NCBI GenBank assembly: GCA_033722555.1
Contig: JAWVYS010000029.1
Location: forward strand, 1 to 36,793
Reading direction: 5' to 3'
Origin: Brumimicrobium sp033722555
Lineage (GTDB): Bacteria; Bacteroidota; Bacteroidia; Flavobacteriales_D; Crocinitomicaceae
DNA: 36,793 bases
This document shows positions 16,957-25,760 of the stretch, piece by piece. A model generated the notes under the pieces. The model worked only from the letters and a program-made list of their open reading frames with translations, searched no databases and was not told where the DNA came from. The position numbers were made by a program, and so were the translations under genes. The first letter of the stretch is position 1. Every line of letters starts with the position of its first letter.

Positions 16957-17636
16957 ATACTTTCAATTGTTCCCCCCAGGCGTATCTTTTGATCCACCGA
17001 AGGTTTGCCTTTATAACTGATTGTGCCTCCACTGGTTACTTGCGCATCCAGATGTTTCAGGGGATAGCAGATTATTTCTCCGCCCAGGGAAATTTTTGCA
17101 TTTACCGTTTCCGATTCCAGGTGGGCTGCACCGATTGTTCCTCCGGTTTTTATTTCTGCAGTAAAAACTTCTGTTTTACCGGTAACCCGAATCGAACCAC
17201 CTTTAGTGATCTCAGCTACCACCCATGGAGCTTCTATATTTACAGATAGTTTTCCACCTGAATCAGCCTTCAATGTAAGTGGTTGATCTTTGAAATCAAA
17301 TTTTTTATCAACCCTGACTTCAGCACCCTGTTTAGCCTCGATGTATGAAAATTTCTTGACATATAAAGTCAAATGTAGATCAACATCATTCAGTAAACTA
17401 CCGCTATATTTAATCGTTAATTTCTTACCTGTGTAGGTATAAGAAAGTTTATCCAGATCTACCTCAGGACTATGTTTTACGGCAACGGATCTCATGTCAT
17501 CTGACTGTTTTATGTCAACCGTAAATCTTCCCTGCACGATAAGGGATTCAAAGTCCGAGAGTTTCTGTTCAGCTGATTCCTGGGCTACAGTATAAACGGT
17601 AGTTAAAAGAATAAGCGACGCTATAAAGATTCTCAT
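16953..17636 (-). CDS. DUF2807 (GIN-domain, auto-transporter adhesin head-like) secreted protein
   Basis: The 227 residues begin with a signal peptide (MRIFIASLILLTTVYTVAQ). The body is a right-handed beta-helix-like series ending in repeats of about 18-20 residues: GAEVRVDKKF, GGKLSVNIEAP, GGSIRVTGKTE, GGTIGAAHLES, GGEIICYPLKH, GGTISYKGKPS, GGTIESI. The opening DFESLIVQGRFTVDIKQSDDMRSV is the usual start of DUF2807, a family that is common in Bacteroidota and probably located in the periplasm or at the surface. The molecular role is unknown. Its start overlaps the end of the HMG-CoA lyase gene by four bases, so the two are coupled. Confidence 0.88.
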   Translation of the reverse strand: MRIFIASLILLTTVYTVAQESAEQKLSDFESLIVQGRFTVDIKQSDDMRSVAVKHSPEVDLDKLSYTYTGKKLTIKYSGSLLNDVDLHLTLYVKKFSYIEAKQGAEVRVDKKFDFKDQPLTLKADSGGKLSVNIEAPWVVAEITKGGSIRVTGKTEVFTAEIKTGGTIGAAHLESETVNAKISLGGEIICYPLKHLDAQVTSGGTISYKGKPSVDQKIRLGGTIESI

Positions 17637-18511
17637 TCGCTCAGATGTTTCGTTGGCTGAAATACGTAGCTACTGCGTTCAATGGCATGCTCCAGGGCAG
17701 TTTCGTTGAGACCTGTTGTAATTCTGTGATCATCAAACCACGCGATCATTTTCTCGGTCGGCATGTTCCCTACCAGGTCGTCATCCGCCATTGGGCAACC
17801 ACCATAGCCTTTAATAGCGCCATCAAATCTCCGACATCCTGCATTGTAAGCGGCCTTCAGTTTTTCGGCGAAAAGTTCCGGTTTGGTGTGCAAATGAGCA
17901 CCAAATTCAATGTCTGGCTGAGAAGGGATCAACTGGTTGAACAAGCTTGTTATTAATCCGGGCGTAGCAACACCTACGGTATCGGAAAGGGCAATGGTTC
18001 TGATGCCACATTTTTCTTTTAATTTTTGAGACCATTCAGATACGATCTCCGGATTCCATTCATCACCATAAGGGTTCCCAAAGGCCATGGAAAGATAAAC
18101 TACCATTTCTTTGTTATACCGTGAGGCAATATCACAAATTTTTTCGAGCCTGTTTACGCTTTCTTCAATCGAGGCATTTGTGTTTCTTTGCTGGAAAGTT
18201 TCAGATATTGAAAAAGGATAACCGAGACATCTTATCTGTTCGAATGTGCAAGCTTCCTCTGCACCGCGTTCGTTTGCTATTATGGCTAGTAGTTTTGATT
18301 TGGTTTTCGACAAATCGAGGTTTTCAATGACCTTAGGTGTATCTGCCATTTGCGGTATTGATTTCGGTGAGACAAAGCTTCCGAAATCAATTGTGTCAAA
18401 TCCAACCTTTAAAAGTTCATTGATATATTTGATTTTAGTTGTGGTGGGAATATTTTCTCGGATTCCCTGCATTGCATCTCTTGGGCATTCAATAATTTTC
18501 AAATTTTCCAT
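17633..18511 (-). CDS. mvaB: Hydroxymethylglutaryl-CoA lyase
   Basis: The 292-residue enzyme belongs to the DRE-TIM metallolyase family and splits HMG-CoA into acetyl-CoA and acetoacetate in leucine degradation. Visible motifs are ECPRDAMQG (start of the barrel, with the Arg-Asp pair), GFDTIDFGSFVSPKSIPQMADT, VYLSMAFGNPYGDEW, IALSDTVGVATPG, FGAHLHTKP (HxH metal ligands) and GGCPMADDDLVGNMPTE, which carries the catalytic cysteine. The length is typical of the family. It sits 22 bp downstream of pyrD and heads the run of envelope genes that follows with four-base overlaps. No other leucine-degradation gene is nearby. Confidence 0.92.
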   Translation of the reverse strand: MENLKIIECPRDAMQGIRENIPTTTKIKYINELLKVGFDTIDFGSFVSPKSIPQMADTPKVIENLDLSKTKSKLLAIIANERGAEEACTFEQIRCLGYPFSISETFQQRNTNASIEESVNRLEKICDIASRYNKEMVVYLSMAFGNPYGDEWNPEIVSEWSQKLKEKCGIRTIALSDTVGVATPGLITSLFNQLIPSQPDIEFGAHLHTKPELFAEKLKAAYNAGCRRFDGAIKGYGGCPMADDDLVGNMPTEKMIAWFDDHRITTGLNETALEHAIERSSYVFQPTKHLSE

Positions 18512-18533
18512 ATTACGAATATAAGAAAATCGG

Positions 18534-19556
18534 TCATTTTTTTAGAAGTTCTTCGTTAATTTTTCTTATTAATCGGGGTCCTTCATAGATAAAACCGGTG
18601 TAAAGCTGAATGAGATCTGCTCCGGCGTCCAGTTTCTCTAAAGCGTCTTCGGGCGAATGAATTCCTCCCACACCAATGAGTGAAAAAGCTTTGTTTGACC
18701 GGGATGCCAGGTAGCGTATTACTTCAGTCGATCTGTTCTTTAGAGGTTTGCCTGACAAACCACCATTACCGATCTCTTCGATGTTTTTGCTTTTAAGGCC
18801 CTCCCTGCTGATTGTAGTATTGGTTGCTATTATTCCGTCAATTCGGGTAATACGTACGATATCGATAATGTCATCGAGTTGATGGTCCGAAAGATCAGGT
18901 GCTATTTTAAGTAAAACAGGGCGTTGTTTTTCTTTTCTTTTATTGAGGGTTTGCAATTCATTGAGGAGTTCTGTGAGGGGTTCTTTATCCTGAAGTTCCC
19001 TTAGATTTGGAGTATTTGGTGAACTGACATTGACCACAAAATAATCGACATAAGGATATAATTTCTCAAAACAGATTTTATAATCTTCGGTTGCATGTGC
19101 ATTGGGTGTTATTTTATTCTTTCCGATATTACCTCCGATGATGATGTGAGAATTTCTATGCTTTAATCGAGCAACAATTTTGTCAGCACCGTCGTTGTTG
19201 AATCCCATTCTGTTGATGATCGCTTCATCTTCAATAAGCCGGAAAAGTCTTTTTTTTGGATTCCCTTCCTGCGGCAGGGGAGTGACCGTACCGATCTCAA
19301 TGAATCCGAAACCACAATATTCAAGTTCCTTGAAAAGAACTGCGTTTTTGTCGAAGCCTGCCGCAAGACCCACGGGATTTTTGAATGTTAGACCAAAGAG
19401 CTCTCTCTCAAGCCTTTTATCTTCGATTACGAATCTATTTTTCCAGATTGACTTGACTCCCGGGATTCGTAATAGAAATCGTATAAATTTAAATGTGATG
19501 TGGTGAGCTTTTTCGGGATCTAAGCGGAAGAGTATATTTTTTGCGAGTGGGTACAT
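18534..19556 (-). CDS. pyrD: Dihydroorotate dehydrogenase (quinone), class 2
   Basis: The 340-residue protein catalyses the fourth step of pyrimidine synthesis, oxidising dihydroorotate to orotate with FMN and passing electrons to quinone at the inner membrane. The N-terminal amphipathic region (about 1-40, MYPLAKNILFRLDPEKAHHITFKFIRFLLR) is the membrane-associating extension of class 2 enzymes. Further motifs are FKNPVGLAAGFDKNA, FGFIEIGTVTPLPQEGNPKKRLFRL, MGFNNDG, the active-site loop VNVSSPNTPNLRELQ with the class 2 serine, KIAPDLSD, NTTISREGLKS and GVGGIHSPEDALEKLDAGADLIQLYTGFIYEGP. The gene lies between a terminator upstream (19586-19613) and mvaB downstream. Confidence 0.96.
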   Translation of the reverse strand: MYPLAKNILFRLDPEKAHHITFKFIRFLLRIPGVKSIWKNRFVIEDKRLERELFGLTFKNPVGLAAGFDKNAVLFKELEYCGFGFIEIGTVTPLPQEGNPKKRLFRLIEDEAIINRMGFNNDGADKIVARLKHRNSHIIIGGNIGKNKITPNAHATEDYKICFEKLYPYVDYFVVNVSSPNTPNLRELQDKEPLTELLNELQTLNKRKEKQRPVLLKIAPDLSDHQLDDIIDIVRITRIDGIIATNTTISREGLKSKNIEEIGNGGLSGKPLKNRSTEVIRYLASRSNKAFSLIGVGGIHSPEDALEKLDAGADLIQLYTGFIYEGPRLIRKINEELLKK

Positions 19557-19585
19557 TTGAAAACGGATTTAGGCAAAAATAGAAA

Positions 19586-19613
19586 TAAAAAAAAGGCGGG
19601 AAATTCCCCGCCT
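19586..19613 (-). terminator. Rho-independent terminator behind the DUF6089 gene
   Basis: On the minus strand AGGCGGG-GAATTT-CCCGCCT is followed by eight T. It separates the outer-membrane protein gene from pyrD. Confidence 0.88.
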
Positions 19614-19636
19614 CAGTATTTTTAAGAAATTCATCA

Positions 19637-20584
19637 CTAGAATTTCGTTCTACCACTCCATTTGATTCGTCCTCCACCTCTTGATTTCGGATAAGTAATG
19701 TTTCTAACCAATGTAATATTCGCAAAGAAGTAAGCATCCTTATCATTAGGATTCCCACGTTGCTGACCGGCAACGAACCAACTGTGATTCTCTATGGCTG
19801 GGTTCGCTGCGTATACTGCTTCGGGCCCTACTTCAGTAGCAAGAATAGAAGGGTCGTAATAATTGGTGCTCACATCATCAAGATAATCGGTAAACGATTT
19901 GTTGTACGAGAATTCCATACCAATTCTCCAAAAGTTTCCTATTCCTAACTTAAAACCTACCCCAAAAGGGATGGCAAGGTTGAATTTTCCGTATTCATCG
20001 ACTCCTCCGGGTAATCCCTGCCCTTCAGTACGAAGAGGTCTCAGGTCTGTCCATGAACCGTCAATTTGCGTCTGAGGATTGAAATAGAATCCGCTGATTC
20101 CAGAGAAAATATAAAGGACATCGGCCTTCGGACGCATTCCTTTCAGTCCTTTGATTCTATATCTAGCTCCTACCTTCTCTTTGGCTAAGAGTATACATTC
20201 GAGACGTTGAGAGAGTTCAAGTATAGGAGAACGGAAAGAAAGATTTCTACTTCTTCTAATTATTTCATCCGTATTTGAATCGTCGCCTCTCAGGTATCCG
20301 AAATATAGTTGGGTACTGGTTGCCCACATCGGATGAAATCTGAATCTGTATCCGATTCCTCCTCCCATGCGTGTCGAGACAAAATCTATATCAGCAAGAG
20401 ACTTTTGCGTACCTACCTGGTTTCTTCCACCAAGGTCACCTAAAAATTGGGTAGCACCTAAGGCAAAGAATATCTCATGTTTATTTAACGACCAGTTCCT
20501 GGAGGAATTAAAATTAGAGGATGAGAACTGGCTGTGTGAATTAAAAGCCAGAATTACCGCTATGATTGGTAAAAATATTTTCAT
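19637..20584 (-). CDS. DUF6089-like outer-membrane beta-barrel protein
   Basis: The 315-residue protein has a signal peptide (MKIFLPIIAVILAFNSHSQ) and then the pattern HEIFFALGATQFLGDLGGRNQVGT, with alternating hydrophobic strands, FVSTRMGGGIGYRFRFHPMWATSTQLYFGYLRGDDS, and glycine-rich strands GVGFKLGIGNFWRIGMEFSYNKSFTDYLDDVS. This is the pattern of Bacteroidota outer-membrane barrels of the DUF6089 type. The C-terminus (SRGGGRIKWSGRTKF) is basic and is not a typical barrel terminator. Function is unknown. A probable own promoter lies upstream and a strong terminator follows, so it appears to be a single-gene unit. Confidence 0.85.
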   Translation of the reverse strand: MKIFLPIIAVILAFNSHSQFSSSNFNSSRNWSLNKHEIFFALGATQFLGDLGGRNQVGTQKSLADIDFVSTRMGGGIGYRFRFHPMWATSTQLYFGYLRGDDSNTDEIIRRSRNLSFRSPILELSQRLECILLAKEKVGARYRIKGLKGMRPKADVLYIFSGISGFYFNPQTQIDGSWTDLRPLRTEGQGLPGGVDEYGKFNLAIPFGVGFKLGIGNFWRIGMEFSYNKSFTDYLDDVSTNYYDPSILATEVGPEAVYAANPAIENHSWFVAGQQRGNPNDKDAYFFANITLVRNITYPKSRGGGRIKWSGRTKF

Positions 20585-20617
20585 AAATTAATTTATAATA
20601 CCACAGTATTAACGAGT

Positions 20618-20648
20618 CAAAATTATAAAGGTTGGTTCAAATATACAA
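20618..20648 (-). promoter_or_regulatory. Probable promoter of the DUF6089 gene
   Basis: Minus strand: TTG (20646-20648), 20 bases, then TAATTTTG (20618-20625), which fits the Bacteroidota TTG / TAnnTTTG pattern. Confidence 0.55.
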
Positions 20649-20756
20649 CTAATTTCAAAACTTTAATATTCAAGTTTTTATTGTTCATATCAATTTAACA
20701 CAGAAAATTGGGCAGGACAAAATTCTTAGAGATTCTAATCAGGAAAGTAAAATAGA

Positions 20757-22583
20757 TTAGTTAATCTGTAATTCATTCAGGTTTGCGTAAACACCTTCAG
20801 GAATAGTCATGAGTTCTTCATGCTTGCCCTGTTCAACGATTTTACCTTTATCTAGTACCAGTATTTTGTCAGCTTTTCGTATGGTTGATAGTCTGTGCGC
20901 AATAATGAATGAAGTTCTGTTTTCCATTAAATTATCCAAGGCATCCTGGACGAGTTTTTCGGATTCGGTGTCCAGGGCTGAGGTAGCTTCATCTAGAATA
21001 AGAATAATTGGATCTTTCAGTATGGCCCGCGCAATTGCAATCCTTTGTTTCTGGCCTCCAGAGAGTTGGATCCCTCGATCCCCCACTTCAGTGCTGAATC
21101 CTTCAGGAAAAGAGGTTATAAAATCGTAAGCATTGGCTTTTTTTGCAGCGTTAAAGATTTCTTCTTCCGTGGCCTCGGGTTTGCCGAAACGAATGTTTTC
21201 TTTGATGGTGCCACTGAATAATATAACCTCCTGAGGAACAAGCGCCATAGATTCTCTTAAATATTCAAGTGAAATATCCTCCACAGGGTTATCATCGATG
21301 AAATATTTTCCCTGCTGAGGGCTGTAAAATCTCAAAAGGATGGATGCGATGGTTGACTTTCCAGCACCTGACGCTCCAACCAACGCAATCTTTTCGCCCT
21401 TATTCACGTGGAAGTTCAGGTCTTCAAGTACTTTCATATCCGGTCTTTCCGGGTAGCTGAAGGAAACACCCTCAAATCGAACCGAACCTGATATGGCAGG
21501 TTTCAAATTCCCCCGATAAATCTCTTTTTCGGTATCTTCTTCAATGATGTTCATTAGGTGTTCAGTTGCTCCAATAGCCTTCTGTACAGAGGCGTAAAGA
21601 TCAGGGATGGATCCGATACTGGCACCCATGAAAACCGTAAAGAGGACGAAAGAATAAAAATCTCCTTCATCCAATGTGGGATTGGGCCCAAGAGTCATAT
21701 GAAGTCCTTGCCAGATTATAAATACAATAGCCCCGAACAGGCACATGATAATGAAGGAAACGAAGATGCCACGCCAATTTCCGCTTTTAATATTTAGTCC
21801 ACGAATTTCTTCAATGGCTTTCTGATATCTGGATAATACAAATTGCTCGTTCGTGAAGGTTTTTACATTCGTAATACCCATCATGTTTTCTTCTATAACG
21901 GTGTTTGAATCCGCGGTAGCATCTTGGGCTTTTTTACTTAATTTTCGAATAAATCTGCCAAACAACACAGCGATCAACGCCATCACAGGAACTGTTGCCA
22001 GCATGATCAGAGCGAGTCTCCATGAAACAATGGCAATAAAAATAACAGATCCGACGATAATAATAATCTGTCTGATGAATTCAGCGATGGTTGTTCTAAG
22101 GGTGTCCTGAATAAGTGTTATATCGGAGGAAAGTCTGCTTGTTAGATCGCCTACCTTGTTCTTGTTAAAGAAATTCATCGGCATGTAGATCAACTTACTG
22201 AATGCGTCTTTACGGATATCGCGCATGGTGTTCTCAGTAACTCTTGTGAATATCACGATGCGAAAAAACGAAAAAAGGCTTTGAAGAAGAAATAGCAGAA
22301 GTAATAAAAGAGCAACTGTATTAATATTGTCCAGGTTAATGTTTTCCAACATGGCCTTGTTGTCTGATCCGAAAGCAGGGGAGGAGGTTTGATCACCTCC
22401 GAGCAGTTGTCCTAACAAATAGGGGAAAAGTAACCCGGCTGATGAAGATAATACGAGGAAGATCCAGCCAACTAAGAAAAAAGTTCGGTAAGGTTTTAAG
22501 TATCTGAATATGCCCTTCGCCTTTTTAACAGAATCTTTGTTTAACTTAACTTTTTCCTTATTTTTCTTTTTGGGTCTGAGCAT
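20757..22583 (-). CDS. ABC exporter, MsbA/multidrug type (TM domain fused to ATPase)
   Basis: The 608-residue half-transporter has a basic N-terminus, six membrane segments between about 30 and 325 (first: FFLVGWIFLVLSSSAGLLFPYLLG) and a C-terminal ATPase (about 365-605). The ATPase has Walker A GASGAGKST, Q-loop VPQEVILFSGT, signature LSGGQKQR, Walker B IILILDEATSALD and the H-loop IIAHRLST. It should act as a homodimer in the inner membrane. MsbA-type lipid A/phospholipid flippases and drug exporters cannot be told apart from sequence alone. It is divergent from rpmH, with a -7 element at 22611-22618. Confidence 0.93.
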   Translation of the reverse strand: MLRPKKKNKEKVKLNKDSVKKAKGIFRYLKPYRTFFLVGWIFLVLSSSAGLLFPYLLGQLLGGDQTSSPAFGSDNKAMLENINLDNINTVALLLLLLFLLQSLFSFFRIVIFTRVTENTMRDIRKDAFSKLIYMPMNFFNKNKVGDLTSRLSSDITLIQDTLRTTIAEFIRQIIIIVGSVIFIAIVSWRLALIMLATVPVMALIAVLFGRFIRKLSKKAQDATADSNTVIEENMMGITNVKTFTNEQFVLSRYQKAIEEIRGLNIKSGNWRGIFVSFIIMCLFGAIVFIIWQGLHMTLGPNPTLDEGDFYSFVLFTVFMGASIGSIPDLYASVQKAIGATEHLMNIIEEDTEKEIYRGNLKPAISGSVRFEGVSFSYPERPDMKVLEDLNFHVNKGEKIALVGASGAGKSTIASILLRFYSPQQGKYFIDDNPVEDISLEYLRESMALVPQEVILFSGTIKENIRFGKPEATEEEIFNAAKKANAYDFITSFPEGFSTEVGDRGIQLSGGQKQRIAIARAILKDPIILILDEATSALDTESEKLVQDALDNLMENRTSFIIAHRLSTIRKADKILVLDKGKIVEQGKHEELMTIPEGVYANLNELQIN

Positions 22584-22610
22584 TTAGCTTAATTTCAGAA
22601 TTTGGACAGA

Positions 22611-22618
22611 CAAAGTTA
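22611..22618 (-). promoter_or_regulatory. -7 element of the ABC exporter gene
   Basis: On the minus strand this reads TAACTTTG, a full match to TAnnTTTG, about 28 bases before the start codon. I see no good TTG at the -33 distance. Confidence 0.45.
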
Positions 22619-22667
22619 ATGGAAGTACTCAAGATTTGCGGAAAAAAAGAATAATTTTGTCTTTAGG

Positions 22668-22698
22668 TTTTGATAAATTCAAAAATTACTTATCTTTG
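22668..22698 (+). promoter_or_regulatory. Promoter of rpmH
   Basis: TTTTG (22668-22672), 18 bases, then TATCTTTG (22691-22698). Both boxes match the Bacteroidota housekeeping promoter, and it lies 38 bases upstream of rpmH. Confidence 0.8.
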
Positions 22699-22736
22699 CC
22701 GTCCTCAAAAGAAAGAGCAATAAAAATATATAGGTC

Positions 22737-22895
22737 ATGAAAAGAACATTTCAACCCTCACAAAGAAAACGTAGAAATAAGCACGGGTTCCGTAGCAGAA
22801 TGGCAACTAAGAATGGCCGGAAGGTTTTAGCTGCTCGTCGCAGAAAAGGAAGAAAGAAACTTACAGTTTCCAGTGAGAAGTTAGCTAAACGTTAA
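22737..22895 (+). CDS. rpmH: 50S ribosomal protein L34
   Basis: The frame encodes 52 residues beginning MKRTFQPSQRKRRNKHGFRS and continuing RMATKNGRKVLAARRRKGRKK, which is the L34 signature. It has the strong basic bias expected of this rRNA-binding protein. A bacterial L34 of about 45-52 residues is normal. It has its own promoter upstream and a hairpin terminator downstream. In many bacteria rpmH neighbours rnpA, but here no rnpA follows. Confidence 0.97.
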   Translation: MKRTFQPSQRKRRNKHGFRSRMATKNGRKVLAARRRKGRKKLTVSSEKLAKR

Positions 22896-22920
22896 TTCTT
22901 TCCTGAGCTTTACGATAATG

Positions 22921-22946
22921 GTCCGTCTTTTAAGATGGACTTTTTT
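22921..22946 (+). terminator. rpmH terminator
   Basis: GTCCGTCTT-TT-AAGATGGAC (one G-T pair) followed by six T. Confidence 0.8.
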
Positions 22947-23014
22947 AGTTTATATGCTGTGCTTTGACTCCAAGCGTTTCGGTTGAAAAAGATTTAGCTT
23001 TTTTATAAAATGAC

Positions 23015-23045
23015 TTGAATTTTGACTGAAATACCGTTACTTTAG
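23015..23045 (+). promoter_or_regulatory. Possible promoter of sucC
   Basis: TTG (23015-23017), 20 bases, then TACTTTAG (23038-23045), one mismatch from TAnnTTTG, about 30 bases before the sucC start. Confidence 0.4.
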
Positions 23046-23075
23046 TGGCGAAAAATAATCAGAAATAATAAAAAG

Positions 23076-24287
23076 ATGAACTTACACGAATATCAAGGGA
23101 AATCAATATTAAAAAAATACGGCGTTCCAGTTCAGGAAGGTGTTGTCGTGGATAATGTTGGAGACGCAGTATCCAAAGCCAAAGAGTTGGCCGACAATAC
23201 GGGTACAGAGTGGTTTGTTGTTAAAGCTCAGATCCATTCCGGTGGTAGAGGAAAAGGCGTTGTTAAAGAAACAGGTTCTCACGGTGTTGTTCTTGCGAAA
23301 GGGATCGATAAGGTAGAAGATTCTGTTAAAGGTATTCTTGGTGGTCATCTGAAAACTGCGCAAACAAGCGAAGAGGGTAAAAAGGTGAATAAAGTATTAA
23401 TTGCTGAGGATGTTTATTATCCGGGTGATTCTGAACCATCTGAAATTTATATGTCCGTTCTTATGGACAGAGATAAAGGAAGAAACGTCATCATGTATTC
23501 TACTGAGGGTGGAATGGACATCGAAACCGTTGCCGAAAAGACGCCTGCCCTGATTTTTAAGGAAGAAATTGATCCCCGAGTTGGTTTACAGGGTTTTCAG
23601 GCAAGAAAGATTGCTTTCAATCTTGGTTTAAGCGGAGATGCATTCAAGGCGATGACTAAATTTGTTTCTGCATTGTATGATGCCTATGAAGGTTCTGATG
23701 CTTCTCTTTTTGAGATAAACCCCGTTTTGAAGACTTCGGATAATAAAATAATCGCTGTAGATGCAAAGGTAACCCTGGACGATAACGCACTGTTCCGTCA
23801 CAAAGACTATGCAGAGATGCGTGACAAATCTGAGGAGGATCCTGCAGAGGTTGAAGCCGGAGAGGCAGGACTCAACTTTGTAAAGCTTGACGGAAACGTT
23901 GGTTGTATGGTTAACGGTGCAGGTCTTGCTATGGCAACGATGGATATTATTAAGCAGTCTGGAGGAAATCCTGCAAACTTTCTTGATGTAGGAGGAACTG
24001 CGGATGCTAAAAGAGTTGAAAAGGCTTTTGATATTATTTTAAAAGATGAAAATGTTAAAGCTATTCTTATCAATATTTTTGGTGGAATTGTGAGATGTGA
24101 CCGCGTTGCTCAAGGGGTTGTGGATGCATACAAAAATATGGGTAAAATACCAGTGCCTATTATCGTAAGACTTCAGGGTACTAACGCAGAGGAAGGAAAG
24201 AAATTGATCGATGAATCCGGAATGGATGCTCATTCGGCAATTTTGTTGCAGGAAGCTGCAGATAAAGTAAAGAAGATTCTTTCTTAA
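23076..24287 (+). CDS. sucC: Succinyl-CoA synthetase (ADP/GDP-forming) beta subunit
   Basis: The 403-residue subunit makes succinate and ATP from succinyl-CoA in the TCA cycle, together with SucD. The N-terminal ATP-grasp domain opens with MNLHEYQGKSILKKYGVPVQEG and has VKAQIHSGGRGKGVV (nucleotide-binding loop) and LFEINPVLKT plus VDAKVTLDDNALFRH (metal ligands). The C-terminal flavodoxin-like domain has GNVGCMVNGAGLAMATMDIIK, NFLDVGGTA and NIFGGIVRCDRVAQGVV, followed by RLQGTNAEEGKKLIDESG. Length and order are canonical. The sucD gene is not adjacent, so the two subunits are encoded apart. Confidence 0.97.
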   Translation: MNLHEYQGKSILKKYGVPVQEGVVVDNVGDAVSKAKELADNTGTEWFVVKAQIHSGGRGKGVVKETGSHGVVLAKGIDKVEDSVKGILGGHLKTAQTSEEGKKVNKVLIAEDVYYPGDSEPSEIYMSVLMDRDKGRNVIMYSTEGGMDIETVAEKTPALIFKEEIDPRVGLQGFQARKIAFNLGLSGDAFKAMTKFVSALYDAYEGSDASLFEINPVLKTSDNKIIAVDAKVTLDDNALFRHKDYAEMRDKSEEDPAEVEAGEAGLNFVKLDGNVGCMVNGAGLAMATMDIIKQSGGNPANFLDVGGTADAKRVEKAFDIILKDENVKAILINIFGGIVRCDRVAQGVVDAYKNMGKIPVPIIVRLQGTNAEEGKKLIDESGMDAHSAILLQEAADKVKKILS

Positions 24288-24311
24288 ATCTACATGTAAT
24301 TCTTAAACTTT

Positions 24312-24341
24312 AAAGGGGACAATTCCAAATGTTCCCTTTTT
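24312..24341 (+). terminator. sucC terminator
   Basis: AAAGGGGACA-ATTCCAAA-TGTTCCCTTT (G-T pair allowed) ending in a T run. Confidence 0.75.
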
Positions 24342-24381
24342 GGTTTAACATGAAATCGGAATGACCTTATTAAAAAAACAA

Positions 24382-25158
24382 ATGATAATATATAAATCTC
24401 CGGAAGAGATAGCGATGATGCGAGAAGCTGCTTTGGTAGTGAGCAGAACGCTGGGAAAGGTAGCAGAAGCTATAGAGGTGGGAATTACGCCGCTAGAATT
24501 GGATGCTATCGCTGAAAATTATATTCGGTCTCAAAATGCCATTCCGGGTTTTCTTGGTTTATACGATTTCCCAAATACACTTTGCATTTCTATCAATGAG
24601 CAGGTGGTGCATGGATATCCGACGAAAGAACCGATTAAAAGCGGTGATATCGTGTCGGTAGACTGCGGAGCTATCCTGGATGGATTTTACGGAGATCACG
24701 CATATACCTTCGCTGTGGGCGATGTATCTCAGGAGAAACTGAACTTACTTAAGGTTACCAAAGAATGCCTGGAAATCGGTATTGAACATACGCGAGTAGG
24801 TAATCGAATCGGTGATATTGGATATCATATTCAGGAGCACGCTGAGAAACACGGTTATGGTGTGGTAAGAGAACTCGTGGGGCATGGCATAGGGAGAACT
24901 ATGCATGAAGAACCTCAGGTTCCGAATTACGGTAGAAGAGGTCGGGGAAAGAAAATACAGGAAGGCCTAACAATTGCTATTGAGCCTATGATAAATATGG
25001 GAACCGAACGAGTTAAATATTTACCTGACAACTGGACCATTGTAACTGCTGACGGCAAACCCAGCGCTCATTTCGAACACGATGTGGCTGTTGTAAATGG
25101 AGTAGCGGAAGTGCTATCCACCTTCAAATATGTTGAGGAAGCTTTAGCTAAAAAATAG
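24382..25158 (+). CDS. map: Type I methionine aminopeptidase
   Basis: I start at the ATG at 24382 (MIIYKSPEEIAMMREAALVV), which matches the usual N-terminus of this family in Bacteroidota and follows an A-rich stretch. An in-frame ATG at 24361 would add seven residues. The enzyme removes the initiator methionine from nascent proteins. The five metal ligands are visible: Asp in VDCGAILDGFYGDHAYTF (both Asp), His in GHGIGRTMHEEPQVPNYG, Glu in AIEPMINMG and Glu in HFEHDVAVV, plus the substrate His in VVHGYP. Its length of about 258 residues is typical. The gene for a membrane protein follows after 5 bp. Confidence 0.96.
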   Translation: MIIYKSPEEIAMMREAALVVSRTLGKVAEAIEVGITPLELDAIAENYIRSQNAIPGFLGLYDFPNTLCISINEQVVHGYPTKEPIKSGDIVSVDCGAILDGFYGDHAYTFAVGDVSQEKLNLLKVTKECLEIGIEHTRVGNRIGDIGYHIQEHAEKHGYGVVRELVGHGIGRTMHEEPQVPNYGRRGRGKKIQEGLTIAIEPMINMGTERVKYLPDNWTIVTADGKPSAHFEHDVAVVNGVAEVLSTFKYVEEALAKK

Positions 25159-25163
25159 TTTGT

Positions 25164-25757
25164 ATGGAACAGTTGCGGAAAGTAGTTGCTGTTTCCGGTT
25201 TAACCTATTTTCTTTATGGTCTGATCAGCTGGTTTCAATTAGGGGTATTTTTACCTCCCCTTCCATTTAAGTCGATTCTTTTTGTGATTTTCTTTTTTGT
25301 CGGGATTTACGGTCTTATCCGAAAAAAATACATTTCATTTATTGATCTGATTTTTTTTAGCTGGCTGGGCGTATTGATAATAACTGAACAGTCCTTGCTT
25401 GAATTTTTCTTTTCGGAAGGAGCTATTATTTATTTTCAGATCAATGTTGAGATTTATTTGCGCCTCTTAGAGGTTTTACTTTTTGTTTGTTTCAATACGC
25501 TTATTATTTTTTACCTAAAGAATAGTGACCTTTTAAGATACCTTTTTTACGGAGTATTACTGATAAGCGTAATATGTATATTTATCTTTCCAGCTCTGGT
25601 CTCACCGGAATATGTAATTATTCTAATTTCCTTACTCTATTTTTTGCGTGAGCGATTTTCCGATACTGATCTGAACGTAAAAATTCAACATATACTGATC
25701 TTGTTATACGGGATATCTTTCCTGGAACTGGTTGAAGCAATTACTTTGATCCTATAA
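25164..25757 (+). CDS. Multi-pass membrane protein of unknown function
   Basis: The 197-residue protein is almost wholly hydrophobic, with about six or seven membrane segments (for example LTYFLYGLISWFQLGVFL, SILFVIFFFVGIYGLI, LLEVLLFVCFNTLIIFYL, LFYGVLLISVICIFIFPALV). I recognise no family. It begins 5 bp after map and is probably co-transcribed with it. It ends 3 bp before the convergent glycine-rich protein gene, with no terminator visible between them. Confidence 0.75.
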   Translation: MEQLRKVVAVSGLTYFLYGLISWFQLGVFLPPLPFKSILFVIFFFVGIYGLIRKKYISFIDLIFFSWLGVLIITEQSLLEFFFSEGAIIYFQINVEIYLRLLEVLLFVCFNTLIIFYLKNSDLLRYLFYGVLLISVICIFIFPALVSPEYVIILISLLYFLRERFSDTDLNVKIQHILILLYGISFLELVEAITLIL

Positions 25758-25760
25758 GGC

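Noticed and set aside
20754..20767. AGATTAGTTAATCT palindrome at the stop of the ABC exporter gene
   Set aside because: A six-pair stem with a two-base loop and no T run is not a credible terminator or operator.
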